The notes under the pieces were generated by a model. That model saw nothing but the letters and a program-made list of their open reading frames with translations, made no database searches and was not told where the DNA came from. 64,000 nt of DNA. Source: Stictocephala bisonia. Its lineage: Eukaryota; Arthropoda; Insecta; Hemiptera; Membracidae. This document shows, in pieces, positions 11,289-23,975 of this stretch. The position numbers and the translations under genes are program-made. The DNA is taken from the NCBI GenBank assembly GCA_035578905.1, contig JAQJVL010000002.1, positions 2,951,229 to 3,015,228 on the forward strand, read 5' to 3'. The stretch's first letter is position 1, and each line of letters starts with the position of its first letter.

Positions 11289-13751
11289 TTAAAGTGCAGA
11301 TTTGTATAAAATTTTTCATCTGATTAAAAAAGTAGAACATATTCTGTCTACTTTTTCAGGTGTTATTTTAATTTTTGGAGAAGACAATCATTGGTGATTT
11401 TTCTATGAATTATAATTTTACTTTTATTTAACTGGAAAGGCTAAGGCAAATAACCAGAATGGTGATTAGAAAAGACGTTACGATAACCAATCTCTGCTTC
11501 TTATTCAGTGTTAAATATATAGCCCCAGTTGAACTGGGAAACAGTGCTGGCACTTGTATCTACAGACAACAGAGTTTATTACTGATTGTTGTGTATTATT
11601 CTCTGTATTTTATACAGTGTTGGTGTTTTTAAATTAAGTAGTTTTTAACACCAATCCTTCAAAGCCTAACTTCTTAGCTTTATTTCAATTTGTTTCCACC
11701 AAATATAACTTTTTTACTCATTTTGGAGGGATGTTTCTATGAGTTGTTGTGACTAAATTCGTAATTATGTTTAACAGAAGCAAACTTAGATAAGGCTCAC
11801 TTACCTTATCTCGGGAACAAAGTTGGTTTCACTCGGATTAAATAATTTTTGTTGTAGTGATTATAATTATTTTTAACAATTGCAGATGTTATAAACCTAC
11901 GCCCAATCTAATATCAGGTTATACTTGATTGCAATAAAATTCTTTGGTACATGCAACTTTTTATATATATAAATAATATGTTTTTCAAGTAATCTTTATC
12001 AACCTGTTTATTATTTCTGGATTAGCTTTTTTTAATGCTCTGTTGGGATATTTTTTTGGTCAAGCCCTTAAATTATATACGACTAAAGCGGAGGTTATAT
12101 TATAGATTTTTTTTTATTGTTCATAAGGGTAGTTTTAGCAAACAAAAATGTATACCGATCCGGGGACATTTATTTACACTAAGTATTGTTTATCATTATG
12201 AAATTAATTTTAACTATTCCAATACAAACATACAATGAAATAACAACAAACAAATAAACAAAAAAATAAATAAATAACGTGGACATAAGGTCCCCATATG
12301 GACTATTTTCAGCATTATCAGTAAAATATATTGTGTATTAAACCATTATGATAGATAGTTACTAAACCAATCGTTTTATTGGAAAGGATTGTGACTTTCC
12401 AATAATTCTCATTTTGTTGTAATAAATTACTCTCAAAGAATTTTGCAAAGTAGAAGATTTGGTAAAAGATTAATCAGTGTTCTGCAGTCCTTTCCTATTT
12501 ATATAAACAGAGCTTTTCACAGCGGTGAGTTTACTTTTAACACTAAACTAAGACACAAGTTGAGGAACTAAGAATCTAAATTAAAGACCAATTTTGTAAT
12601 AACATTACTTTGTGGTGGTCAGAACTTGTGATATAACAATATGACGTAAGAAAATGAGATGGAAGTATGCTGTACTGTAAACTCTCAGCTGGTTTAAAAT
12701 AGAAAACCGCAACATAGTACATATTTACCAATACATTAAAATCTTAACTGGATCATTCTATGTTATTGGAAAACAATTTAAAAAAATCAGAAAAAACGAC
12801 ATAGCTGTACATTATACAAACAAGACTTCAGTCTCTTACAAAATATAAGTTGTAAATATTAACAAGAATAAAATAAATATGAGCTGTTGATATTTGCTAC
12901 CCTAAGAGGGTGAAATCATGAATAATATGTGCAGTGTATGTATTTAATTAACAAATTCAACACACAATAGTATCAATACCAACACATTTATAACAAATTT
13001 CTAAATGTCATGAGAAAAATAGAAAATCTTTTGAGATCCTGATTCGTAACTAATCCTATTACAAGTAAACTTAATAGTCCCCACTTTTTATAATAATTTA
13101 TCTCTGTGAAAGCATCTGTTGACGATATACATTTTCTAATAAAAGGGCACCAACAGTACAAAATAACAATTTGATAAGCAGTGGTGAACTAGAATAGATG
13201 TTATTTTGCTGTTTTTAATTTCCACTTTAACCACCTCGATCCTCCAGTATTCAATCCACAACCCAGAGAAACACATAAGTATTCATAACAAAAGAAAATT
13301 TATTTTAGCTTTTGAACAAAGGAGGATTCGTAAGGACTGCAGACATGTCTTGTCGGTAAATAAATGTGAATTTATTTACAATGTTTTGTTTTGAGAATAT
13401 TTACCTAATAGAGAACGAGTAACTAGTTATCATCAATAATCATTTTAAAATGGTACAAGAATGCTTAGTCAAAATAAAATAATAATAATAATAAAAGTAA
13501 GTAGTATTACAAGAAAACAAAATAGCGTAAGAACACTTACAAAGATACTAAAATAGAACCAGGGAGAAAGTAGTTATAAAGTTTGCGTTCAAGAATATAC
13601 CGAATAAACCCTATTTGGATTGAGTAGCTACAGTTAGTTACATACTGGAGTTTTAGTTAGATTTCAAGTCTAACAGTCTTTATTTCTAAAATAATGTTTG
13701 TAAAGTATTAATAAAAATTGTTCACTTATAAATGACCTTTGATCTCTATTA

Positions 13752-13930
13752 GTCGGCACTGGTGTCGCAGTGCTTGAACCTAGCTACCTGGGAACAAAGT
13801 TTTGTGGAGAGTGTAGGTGATAGGTTCTATACTCGGTCCCTTAATACCAACATGGTGTATGAACAATGGTTTTTATCAGCATGGACACTACTAGAGTTTT
13901 TTGAAAAAAGTCCTCAGCCATAGGCATACA
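13752..13930 (+). repeat. Family-A SINE-like repeat, 5' part only
   Basis: Contains the head (GGCACTGGTGTCGCAGTGC, TAGCTACCTGGGAACAAAG), the GGTTCTATACTCGGTCCC box and the GGACACTACTAGAG block, then breaks off. The head is the best preserved of the copies and shows the clearest box-B-like sequence. Confidence 0.6.
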
Positions 13931-14159
13931 ATTTTATAATCACCTGCCATAATCAATGAAAGGCAAGAAAAATTTTAATAAATTTAAAAAGATTCTCAAA
14001 AACTTTGTGTTATCAAGACCATTGTATTCAATAGAAGAATTTTTCATTTAGAACTTTAAATAGTTAAGTTTAGGTTAGTTAGTGCTAATGACGCTATTAA
14101 TTGTATCAAAGTTACAAGAAGCGAATTAAGAATTTATGTAATTGTGTTGTATTGGAGTG

Positions 14160-14530
14160 TTTATGTTGGGGGGAAGTCATTGTCCGGATGTGGTGTCAAT
14201 GATAACCATCATGGTGGACACTACTAGAGATGTTTAGATTGTCCATATTGGATGGTGGCCAGAGTTCTGATGTTTTCTAATTGGAGGCCTGAGTATCAGG
14301 CTGGTCAGTTGACCAAAACTCAGAACAATACTACATGGTTTGGAGTCCACGCTAAGTTGTAGGTCCTTTAGTTGCTCTGGCTTTATTGGGCTGTTAATAA
14401 ATGTCTCTTTCTATGGAACAGTTAACCTTAAATAGTAACAAACACTACACTTACAAGATATGGGAAAATATGAGTGTAGATGATCATCTATACTCATATT
14501 TTCCCATATCTTGACGATATCTGTATTATT
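14160..14530 (+). repeat. Family-A SINE-like repeat, 3' part, with palindromic tail
   Basis: Has the internal GGACACTACTAGAG block, the GAGTCCACGCTAAG block and the GGGCTGTTAATAAATG tail found in other copies. The tail continues into a 60-base near-perfect palindrome (14454-14513, 30-base arms, one mismatch). This suggests that a second, inverted tail copy sits head-on against the first. Confidence 0.6.
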
Positions 14531-16597
14531 AATAAATAAATACAATCTAACAAAATAGAATACCCAGTAACTCTTGACAAAACTGTATTATAGTTTGACT
14601 GGATTTTGACAAGCTTATGTTGGGTTCAACAAGGCTTGCGTTTTTTTTTAAGTTGAGCTTATATATTCTGTCCTTTTCTTTTAAAAAAAATGTGTGATAT
14701 GAACTAACCTGATTTTTGTTAATTATTTTACTTAGTTAAGAAGTTTAAATAACATCTAATTTTATTATTAGAAACATCCCTCTCACAGCATATCACTTTC
14801 AAGTTGTTGATATCATTAACTTGCCTTTGCACTTATGTTAGGTTAAGTTCAGAGATGCCTTGACTAAGTTGATGAATGTAAAATTACAGGGTCTTTCCCT
14901 CTATTTCAGTGGGCCATCGTTGCTTGGTTATAGTTTGTGTCGAAGTCAATTATACCCCACTTTTGTAACGAGTGGATTTATTTTTGTACATCGCAGACCA
15001 ATGTTTGCTTATGATTGGTTTACTGGCACTCAACGGCCTAATGTAATGAATAACTTTAGTGATGCTTTGTATAATTTATGTTGATACTGTCTATAAACAA
15101 ATTTGGACTTTTGTGTGTAAAAATTGACTGTTGTGTTTTGAATTAATCGCTTACATTGTGGTTCTTATCGAACTGATATTTACTGGTTTGATATAAGCTC
15201 TGACCATGAGCTGTTATTGCTCACCTGAATAAATTACTGAACCAAGCGTTAAAAATTATAAACAATTCTCAACAAAAGTAAAAAGTATAAAACATATCTT
15301 GGATGGTTTGGAAATTAATATATAGTTAAGAGGCAAAATAGAAAAACTTATCAACAGTAAATAGAAAATAGATGATTCTAAATTTAGTAATAATTTTGTA
15401 TGTATTATTCTGATGTTAATGTAATGTACTATGTTTAATCGTCAAAAATATAAATCATCTATTTCTAACATCTCAAGGTCTAAAAACAATTGTTTATTTG
15501 CTAGCAAAAAACAATGTTAATGCTGCCCAATGTTATTATTAGGAGATGAATTGACACTTTAAATTTAATCGTGAATTGAAACTCTTAAGTAAAAAGAGAA
15601 CATTAGTAAAAATGTATACAGTCACCACAGACCACATGAGAGTTCTTGGCTTGTGACTAAACCATAACATATAAATAAACATGAATTTTAAGTAAATGTG
15701 AGATTACACCGGCTAAATAATTCTGGTCAGCAAAATAAAAACTATTAAAATTAGACATTTTAGCCCCGGACAGACGCGATCAATATTTACGTGTATTAAT
15801 CAGTCAATCTGTCCACTAGATAACTAAACGACTTCAATCCAGTTCTTGTCCATCAATCACCCACAGAATTTTATAAGTGTGTGCCATAATATGTTTTTAC
15901 GAGTGGTAACTTTATATAAAATAAGTTTCAAGTTCATCTTAATAGAGACAAATGACCTGATGATAAGTTTTTAACTTGAAACTTGTTATCTAGTTATCTA
16001 GTGGACAGATTAATACATGTATGTAACATTAAAAACACTATGACATTTTTATTTTTAGTTCAACTTAAAAAATTTAAAAAGAAAAGTTTAAACCTTAGCC
16101 TCCCAGTCTTGACCTTACATCGTGAGGCAGTTGGTTCATTAAGACTTCAGAAGTAAATCGTGGTAACGAACGCTGAAACTAACGATGTCGTGATCCTGTG
16201 TGCTAACCACACATCCTTGAGCAAAAACGTTATCCAGCTGCCTGTTCCTTGCAATTCGTGAATTATTACCACAAAAATCTGAGTAACACAAGCCTATTTC
16301 ATTACTAAATAAGGTAATTCTGTATATTAACAAACAAGTCCTAAACAACTCAATTAAAATATTCTATTTTATAATTACTTTTCTGAATTGAGGAAAGAAG
16401 AAAGACTTAATTTTATTCTCTTTTTGTCAAATTATTGAAATACTCATAATTTCGTTTTAAAATGTTAAATTTAACTGATATTTATAACCAAAAACATGGT
16501 TATAGTAACATTCTTTAAACTATTTTTACTGGAAGAAATCATAATTGTACAATATGAAAGAACTCAAACTCTCCAATAATATTAATTTTTATTTGGT

Positions 16598-16630
16598 GAA
16601 GCCTTTTAGAAACACAGTTTCCATCATCAG
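16598..16630 (-). other. Hammerhead-like 33-nt structured module, copy 1
   Basis: Minus-strand CTGATGA, TG, GAAAC, TGT loop, GTTTC, T, then AAAAGGCTTC. The five-base stem is perfect, but the downstream core GAAA of the other copies is AAAA here. Same 33-base length and layout as the copies at 21349, 21393 and 26129. An AT-rich stretch ending ATTATTGG follows, as in the other copies. Confidence 0.4.
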
Positions 16631-17505
16631 ATATAACTAAATTGGATAACTAACAGAACTTGTATAACCAACAAACATATAAACAGTTTACACCACAATT
16701 AAACAATTTAAGCTTGTTTAAACAAAGATTTTGACAAATACGGAAAATTAAAAAATATATACTGATTCAAAACGCAATATGGTCATTCCTTTCTAATATG
16801 TTTAAATGTGCAATCCATCTGTCAGTTTTCGTATTCTTAAGATCCCACAAGAACAAATTTGTAAAGTCTACGATTAGATTTGTATGTATTAGTTCTTCAA
16901 CAGTAAAATCGATTAAAAATCCATGAAGCTAGTTGGTTTAGTTCAGTAAGGATGGAAGTTAGTGTTCTGACTGTTGCGTAAACATTCTAGTCGAAGATAG
17001 ACCCATTCATTAGTGGTATATAAATAGTGTTACATCTTTGTTGTTTACCATGTAGTTTGTTAATGGTGATACACAACCAAAACTGAATGAACTGTGGGGG
17101 GCGTTCATTTATTCAACAAAATTGTTCAGTAAGTGATGAATTTTGTTCGATATAGAGAAAATTACAAATGTAAAGTGTTTAAATAAATAAATGCATATAT
17201 AAATATCTAGGAACGATCATAGCCTAGGTTTCCTTTGAGTGTATTCTTATCCCCGCCTCCTTGAAAACTAGTACTGAAAAGGTGATTTATAAATGCTACA
17301 TACTAACAGTTTACATGTATAGCTTTAGGGAAGCAAGTCTGAAGATACAAGTCCAGAATATAATGGTGAGTAACGACAACCAACATAACGAAACGACACA
17401 TTCGGCTGCTAGGGCTAAGTAGGTTAAATTAAACACAAAAACAGTTTTATAAGAGTAAAGTACAAATAATTAAAATTTATTTTGCCTGGGTTCGTGATGC
17501 GTTAA

Positions 17506-18167
17506 CCCTCGATCCGGCAGTCATTTTTGCCCAAAATGGCAGGTCATTTTTGGTGATTTTGCAGTGATGTTTTATAAAATTCATAAAAAATATTATATTA
17601 CAATAAAAGTACAATTGTGTGGTATCACACTGTTCACAAGAATGTGGGCTATCATATAATACATAATTCATAACCTATAAAAATTTTTTTTCTTTTTTAT
17701 GTTATGAAATATTTGTAAATTTTTTTAGAAATCGCGGAAAATAGGGGGGGACCACCCCCTATGATCAATGTTGTGATGATAAAAAAAGAAATGTGAGATA
17801 GCCAAAATGTTCTAAATTTCATCTAGTTTCAGAAAATATATAGTTTATATAGGTTTGTAAGTAAAAATTATTTTTTATAAATTTTTAACGCAGACTAAAC
17901 AACAACAAAAATGGCGAGACTGGCTTCCTTCTTCAACTTTCACTACGTTTTAAAATAACGCCGATAGAGTGCAGTGTGCTTTGTTGCATACCACTGGAAT
18001 CGTCTGTTCACGCTGAATACATAGAGTATAAAAACATCGAAGTAGCTTGATTTTTGCGCATTATAAATATGGTAAATCTCCGACGCTGCAATTGTACGAA
18101 AATTCGTCAAATGCCAGTTTCATGACGAAAAAATTGTACGAAATTTCGTAAAATGCCGGATCTAGGG
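17506..18167. mobile_element. piggyBac-type MITE (662 bp)
   Basis: TTAA at 17502-17505 and 18168-18171 flanks ends that match as inverted repeats: CCCTCGATCCGGCA on the left and CCCTAGATCCGGCA read from the right. No transposase frame is present, so it must depend on an autonomous element. CCCT-type ends with a TTAA duplication are typical of piggyBac. Its ends differ from those of the piggyBac at 36.5 kb, so that element is probably not its partner. Confidence 0.75.
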
Positions 18168-18354
18168 TTAAGAGTATTTTATTTTAACAATTAAGAACCC
18201 AAAAAGTTACTTACTACGTTTATTATAGTATGATTTGCTGCATTATAATTTCAGTCTTGTTTGATTTGTTCGTAAATAAATAACAATACATAATCTTATA
18301 ATCTGTAAGAGATGTATTTAAAGCATCATTAGGTAGAGACGTACTAAGTGAGTA

Positions 18355-18860
18355 GAACCGTACATGAGTAGGGTAAGTGGGTGGATTGGTAGATCTAACA
18401 TGTGCAGGGTGGATGGGTGTGTAGTTAGAGCTGTATAATTGCAAGGTGGGTGGATGAGAGAGTAGAGCAATATGTGTTAAGGGTTGGCGGGTGGGTGAGT
18501 AGTACTGTGTTTTTGCAAAGTGGGTGGGTACAAGTTTCATATGTATGCAGGCTGGGTGGGTGAGCGAGTAAAATGTGTGGAGCGTAGGTGAGCAGTATTG
18601 GGTATTTGCAGGGTGGCTGGGTAGAAGTTCCATACTCATGCAGGGTAGGTAAATAGGTAGTTAAGAGCCATACATATGTGGGGTCGGTAGGTGAGTGAGT
18701 TGAGCCATACTTGTGCAGGGTAGGTGGGTGGGTAGCTAGAGCTGTATATGTAAGGCAGGTAGGTGGGTAGGTGGAGCTGTAGGTGTGGAGGGTAGGATGG
18801 TAGAGGTGTGTAGGGTAGGTGGGTAGGGTAGGTAGAGCTGGGCATATGCCGGGTGAGTGT
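18355..18860. repeat. G-rich imperfect minisatellite
   Basis: About 500 bases of diverged units of roughly 60 bases, each with GGGTAGGTGGGTGGGTAG-like G/T-rich runs, then AGCTGTA-like and TGTGCAGGG-like segments. The three Pro/Tyr/Thr/His-rich minus-strand open frames here (18223-18887) are translations of the repeat, not genes. Regularly spaced GGG runs give some potential for G-quadruplexes on the + strand. Confidence 0.8.
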
Positions 18861-20282
18861 GGGTACACCATGACTAACCTGTACCATTGATTATATAAAC
18901 CTACAATAGATAAATCATCTAATAGGAATATCTGTGCCAGTAATTTTGTTAATTTGTGTGGCCCGCAACCACAGCTGGTTTAAACTGCATTACATTTATA
19001 TGGGACTACACTAGCGCTCCACAATGGACCACAAAAACAGCTGATATTTTGAGACTCAAAATTTAACATTGGATGGGAAATCTATTTGTGTATAAAATCA
19101 ATGCCTGTACTAAAAGAGGTAAACTCTGTTAGTGCAGGTTGGAAGGGCTATAAAAGCAATACTTAATTTAACAAGTCACTTAGTGACAATTAATAGCAAA
19201 TTTTCAACAACTGTACAAACTATAAAAATGGTATAAATAACATTTTAACTAATTAATAAATAAAAAAAGTATAAACAAAACTTTTATAAATCCCTATTTA
19301 CTATAGCCTAATTACAATAAGTTGCCTTTCCAGTACTAGTAACAGTCTAAGACTTCAGTAATTTGTATATCTGTTTTAATTTTACATTTTCATAAAGTAG
19401 GTTACAAAGATAGCATTTTTATTTATATTGATTGTTTACTTTGAAGATAAAAATCTCACAAAGTAATTTTTCTTCGAGTCCCAATATTTCTTCAATTGAA
19501 CAAAAAATAAACCGCTATTACATTCTACTGAACAATTTTATACAATATTGAAAATTTTAGGCATACAATTTGTTGGGAGTTGCCTGAGCATTGTATTGTT
19601 TGATGGTTGTATGTGGTTTTTAACTGTATATTAAAATATATTTATATTTTGTTAAAATATTGTTGATATATTAATCTATTGATAATGATATTAGATATCT
19701 ACTATTTAATATTCTGTTGGGCCTGTCAAAGCATAATATATTTATACTTTAGATCTAAAGCATTTGTTGTTATTTACATTTGTCAGTAAATTTGATTCAC
19801 AGAGTTGAAACTGATTTGAAACATTTCTAGCACAATTTTAAATTAGTTAATATTTAGTAAGTTATACAGTAAAAATTTTACTTATTCTAAGAAGCACTGA
19901 TTTAAAGTAAATATACATTTATTTTATTTTAAGCAGCACTGATTTGAACTATTGTTTATAATATTATCAAGCAAAATTCTCATATATGTCAAGTTTGTTC
20001 CTCAGTTAATATAAATCTCTATCTAGAAAAAAAATTATTAAACCATAAATAAAGATAAATTCAATCTTTTTAGGAGTAATTTAATGACAGCGTATCACAA
20101 ACAACAGAAGTAATATCAGAATATTATCCATAATGTTATATGTAAACTACTTTAATATGTCTTGAAAGCAATTGAAATGTATTTATCAAATCAAAAACTT
20201 GTTTTATTAAAAAAGAGATCAAAAGTGAACACATATTAATATTTTCTTAAATAAAAATTTGTAGTTAGTAAAAAAATCTTCA

Positions 20283-20285
<3 letters not shown>

Positions 20286-20314
<29 letters not shown>
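20286..20314 (+). repeat. Poly(A) run of 29
   Basis: An uninterrupted run of 29 A. It may be the tail of an old retroposed copy, but I could not identify a body upstream. Confidence 0.8.
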
Positions 20315-20316
<2 letters not shown>

Positions 20317-21348
20317 ACAGTTGAGATGTGAAGGATTGGCTGATTATTTGTCAGAACCAATGAGCAGTAAAGGAGAAAATTACTCAGCTGTGCATGTCCG
20401 TTCCTAAACAGCTGTGACAACTCAGCCACAATATTCCAAGTCTTTCCATTCTCTCAAGTCAGCTATTAACTCTAATTCCATCCAACTCACTCCCACATTT
20501 TAATCACATTAGTTAAAAAAAATTGCATTGTTTGTCAATACAATATTTGCGTATTAGCATATCTTTATACCTTCGAAGCCAAAACTCCCATAATATACAG
20601 GTATGGAATTACTCTTAAATGCTTCTTTATAAAAATAATTATACTTAGATTTTCTATTCTATATTTTGTGCTAGCATATCATTACCAAAATAGTTTCAAT
20701 GGATAAATTACTATATGCATTTTATTTTTACAACTAATAGTACTAAATAAATTTAATACACAACAAATGACAAAATGTAAATAACAACAAATAAAATACA
20801 TTATTGTAAACGTAGAAAAGTAGTTTCCCTCCCCCTTTGTGATTAAAAAAGGAGTCTGTGAGATATTTAAAATGGTGATTAATTTTTTTTTCCTTTTATA
20901 TACATAATAAAATATAAAACTAAAAATAAATCCTAGATCTTAAGAATCAATTTTATTTGTTTGGTAATGCTTAAATGATCAACATATGTATTCCAGTTGT
21001 GTTAAATCTCTTTTAAGTAAACAACTGACTTTTAAGGGGTTGGTTTTAAACATCTTCATTCCGACATTTGAGAGTATTTTAACAATTTTGTTTCTAATAA
21101 AGTCAAATTTCTGCTCCCATTCAATGTGATAAATCAGTGATTTGTCCCTTTCTATTAAAATTGCGGAACTTAACAATGCTGGTATATTTTTTTAGGGACG
21201 GTCATTGCTAGAGGTAGTAAAATATAAATGCTACTAATGACTCATACTGTTGATAAAACAAGATTATTGTATCATTTTTAAAGCTCTTCTAATTGGAAAT
21301 TGTATAATTTGTAGAAAACATCTTTAGTATTCCAATAATTTAAATTTT

Positions 21349-21381
21349 GAGGACTTTTGTTGTAAAAGACAACATCATCAG
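21349..21381 (-). other. Hammerhead-like 33-nt module, copy 2 (inverted)
   Basis: Read on the minus strand: CTGATGA, TG, TTGTC, TTT, TACAA, C, AAAAGTCCTC. It lies head-to-head with copy 3, 12 bases away. The flanking AAATTTAAATTATTGG is also inverted, so the pair forms a fold-back of about 150 bases (21310-21460). Confidence 0.4.
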
Positions 21382-21392
21382 ATTTAATGTGT

Positions 21393-21425
21393 CTGATGAT
21401 GTTGTCTTTGACAATGAAAGGCCTC
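21393..21425 (+). other. Hammerhead-like 33-nt module, copy 3
   Basis: CTGATGA, TG, TTGTC, TTT loop, GACAA, T, GAAAGGCCTC. Both hammerhead core strings (CTGATGA and GAAA) are present and the intervening stem is a perfect five base pairs. I cannot see stems I and III or a cleavage site, so catalytic activity is not claimed. Confidence 0.45.
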
Positions 21426-23479
21426 ATTAAATAAAATTTAAATTATTGGATTAATGAAGTTCTTTTCTACAGTCTATATCGATTATTGTATGTTTTTGAA
21501 CTTCATAAAAATGATAGCATTAAATATCTTCTACTACAATACCTACTCACTTTACAGTGAAAATACTAATTTAGTATCAACAAGTCACGTATGCAGATGA
21601 TATCATTAAATTTTCTCACCTTATAATTTACTTCATAGTAAAATACTAACTTAGCATCGACAAGTCATCTGTATGTATGATAGTACTAATTTGTAAAATA
21701 TAAGTACTAAATGTACATATTGCATGGTTATCGATTTCAGTAAACCATATCTAATCTTTATTCAAACACTTTTTTACCTTAAATATTTCATTTTATTCTT
21801 AAAACTGATTTCAATCGCTGAAAAGTAACAGAACACACAATTTTTCTTTAGTAATTTTAAAATGTTGCTTCTAGTCTAGCTGAAATTCGTAGCTTGTTAG
21901 TGTCCGAATCCAGCCCCTGGGCAAAAAACAGTCTACGATTTAGGTTGGGTGACGCAACTTTTTAAAATTTCTACCTGGTCAATGTTAGATAACACGATAG
22001 GTGGGTAATTGATCAATTGAGCTCAGATTGATTACGTAAGCCCTGTAATTGAGACAAAGCTGGTATTTATTCACAGCTTGATTGATAATTAATTTATTAA
22101 CATAAATAAATATATTTAAACACCATTAATATTAAGAAAATAAATTAAGTAATTTTGGTAAGCTTAAATTATAAATGTACGAAATCAAGCTTAAATATAC
22201 AATGTAAAATCTTATAAAAATGTATACACAGTTCCTCCGACACACCTAATCAATTGCATATTTGACTTAAGATAATTATAGAAAAATAGACCCTAAGTTA
22301 ATAAGTAGCTTTCAATAAGGCACTTAAAAACCAGATAAACAATAATAGAAATATACATTTTCAGCATTCCTCCATTATTTATGTTAGTTAAACCAACGGT
22401 TAATTAGGAATTTAATGTGCTACAACTATATAATTTACTTTCACTTAAGCTACGTGTTTAAGATTTCTATCAAATGTAAGAGCATTCCAAAATATCGTCA
22501 AAAATACCACTGAAAGCACAATTAAAAAGTATAAGAATAAAACGCCGGTGCGCTATTTAAGCTTATGTTCTACCTCAGATCATTGAATGAAAAGCAGGAA
22601 TTCAATATGAAACTTTGTAACAACATGTACATAATTTACCAAGTAAAAATTAGAATTGTAGATATTTGATGCCCAAAATTAGGTTGGTAGTTGCTAGTCA
22701 TTTATATTTTCCCAAGACAAAACTGTCAAGTGAAAAAGTTTATATTGAAGTAGAAAAAAGCCATCTCACAGATTCCGATGATTTTTCATATTTCATTACG
22801 TAGGCCTAATGTGTAAGCTTGTGTCGTAGTTCACTCTATCAACTAGGCTTCTTCGACTTGTGCACACGACTGCCAACAAATGACTCTAGCCCTCATTTGT
22901 TGTATAATATTGTACTAACAATATCGGGAACAATTATAGTTTTCATGTGTGTTTGTGAGTATGTGTTAGCCACTGAACCAAGTTGTGTAAGGGGTTACAT
23001 AAAGTTAATGTTGCGCAAGAGCATACTGTGTTGCCAAATCAACGTTTATGTTTGTTTCATTATTTTTAATAAAGAACTTACCTTTGATAAAAGGTTTAAT
23101 GAAATCACAAGTGCTTTATTTACAATCCTTTGATTAATATTGAATTTTGTTGCAAAAACACTTGTTACTGATGCCAGAACAATTTAGAATGAAACATAAT
23201 ACATTTGCAAAAAAAATGGATTCCAGATCTTCCAAACTAAATAAAAGATATCGGTTGACCGATCACAAATATAAGAAACATACTCTGGTAAGACCAGGTT
23301 TATACAGACGCAGTAGTCGAGGCTAAATATAAGAAATTCCTTTCATGTGCACTGTTTAAAAATTTCCTAAGCTAGTTGAAGCGGAAGAGCTTCAGTTAAT
23401 TTAGAAAGCTTATTACCTTTATTAGCTTATTATTATTAGATGAGCTTATTAGCTCATCGTATAATATTCTTTTTAAACT

Positions 23480-23640
23480 TCACTTGCCAGTTTTTACAGC
23501 TGCTAGCTTGTGCATGAACTTTATTCATCAATTGAAGTAACAGACATTAGCTTGGTTTAGAATTAAAACCTAGTATTTTGGACTCGAAAGACCCTGAGTC
23601 ACCACACTAGTGAGTTACTCCAATTTGCTTTTCAATCCAC
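23480..23640 (-). repeat. tRNA-like SINE repeat (family D)
   Basis: Minus-strand relative of the repeats at 6020-6165 and 28870-29035. It has the shared TGAATAAAGTTCATGCACA block preceded by a tRNA-like stretch (CTCACTAGTGTGGTGACTCA, TAGGTTTTAATTCTAAAC). Confidence 0.5.
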
Positions 23641-23804
23641 CAATCTTATCAGCTAAGGTATTTCTATATAAGGCATAATGTATAGGAGCAAATGAATTTG
23701 TAAATTACAGGTACCGGTATATTCATTTAACAAATATTGTAAGCAATATATTATTACAGAATTGAAGGGATTTGAAATAAATAAACGTTATTTATAACGT
23801 AACA

Positions 23805-23810
23805 TTTATT
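23805..23810 (-). terminator. Candidate polyadenylation signal of Fdh
   Basis: AATAAA on the minus strand about 140 bases past the proposed Fdh stop codon, a plausible distance for a short 3' UTR. The region is AT-rich, so this is only a candidate. Confidence 0.4.
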
Positions 23811-23950
23811 TGTGACACAGACACATTATACTTACGTGATAAAGGAATACTTCAAAGTGATACTGGTTTAGTTGCACCAGGTATTAGTGTTCAATAAGGC
23901 ACAACAAATATCTTAATTTGTATTACATGGATCTTTGGTAGAACAGATGT

Positions 23951-23975
23951 TTAATAATTCACAACCACTCGTAAG
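23951..23975 (-). CDS. Fdh: Class III alcohol dehydrogenase (Fdh/ADH5), proposed terminal exon
   Basis: A 25-base terminal coding exon. It follows a good acceptor (aaatttcttgcag) and its first base completes the Ser codon left split by the exon at 27730-27868. It then encodes LRVVVNY and TAA. Class III ADHs end with a short Ser-Ile/Leu-Arg-x-Val-Val tail, so sequence, phase, stop and position all agree. With only eight residues the match could be chance; a transcript would settle it. Confidence 0.6.

Larger units (their letters stand above)
6549..23804. other. Intergenic region with scattered repeats
   Basis: Between the + strand coiled-coil gene and the 3' end of Fdh I find no convincing exons. 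The longer open frames (for example at 9565, 9914, 14860 and 22819) have AT-driven composition and no family motifs. The region holds SINE-like copies, two piggyBac-type MITEs, a minisatellite, a poly(A) run and hammerhead-like modules, listed separately. Long stretches such as 11300-13750, 14550-16590 and 18900-21300 show nothing further that I recognise. Confidence 0.6.

Noticed and set aside
18223..18887. Three overlapping Pro/Tyr/Thr/His-rich open frames on the minus strand
   Set aside because: They translate the G-rich minisatellite in three frames; open in several frames at once is a repeat artefact.
22819..23133. 104-codon + strand open frame
   Set aside because: No recognisable domain, starts at a non-conserved codon in AT-rich DNA; chance is the simplest explanation.
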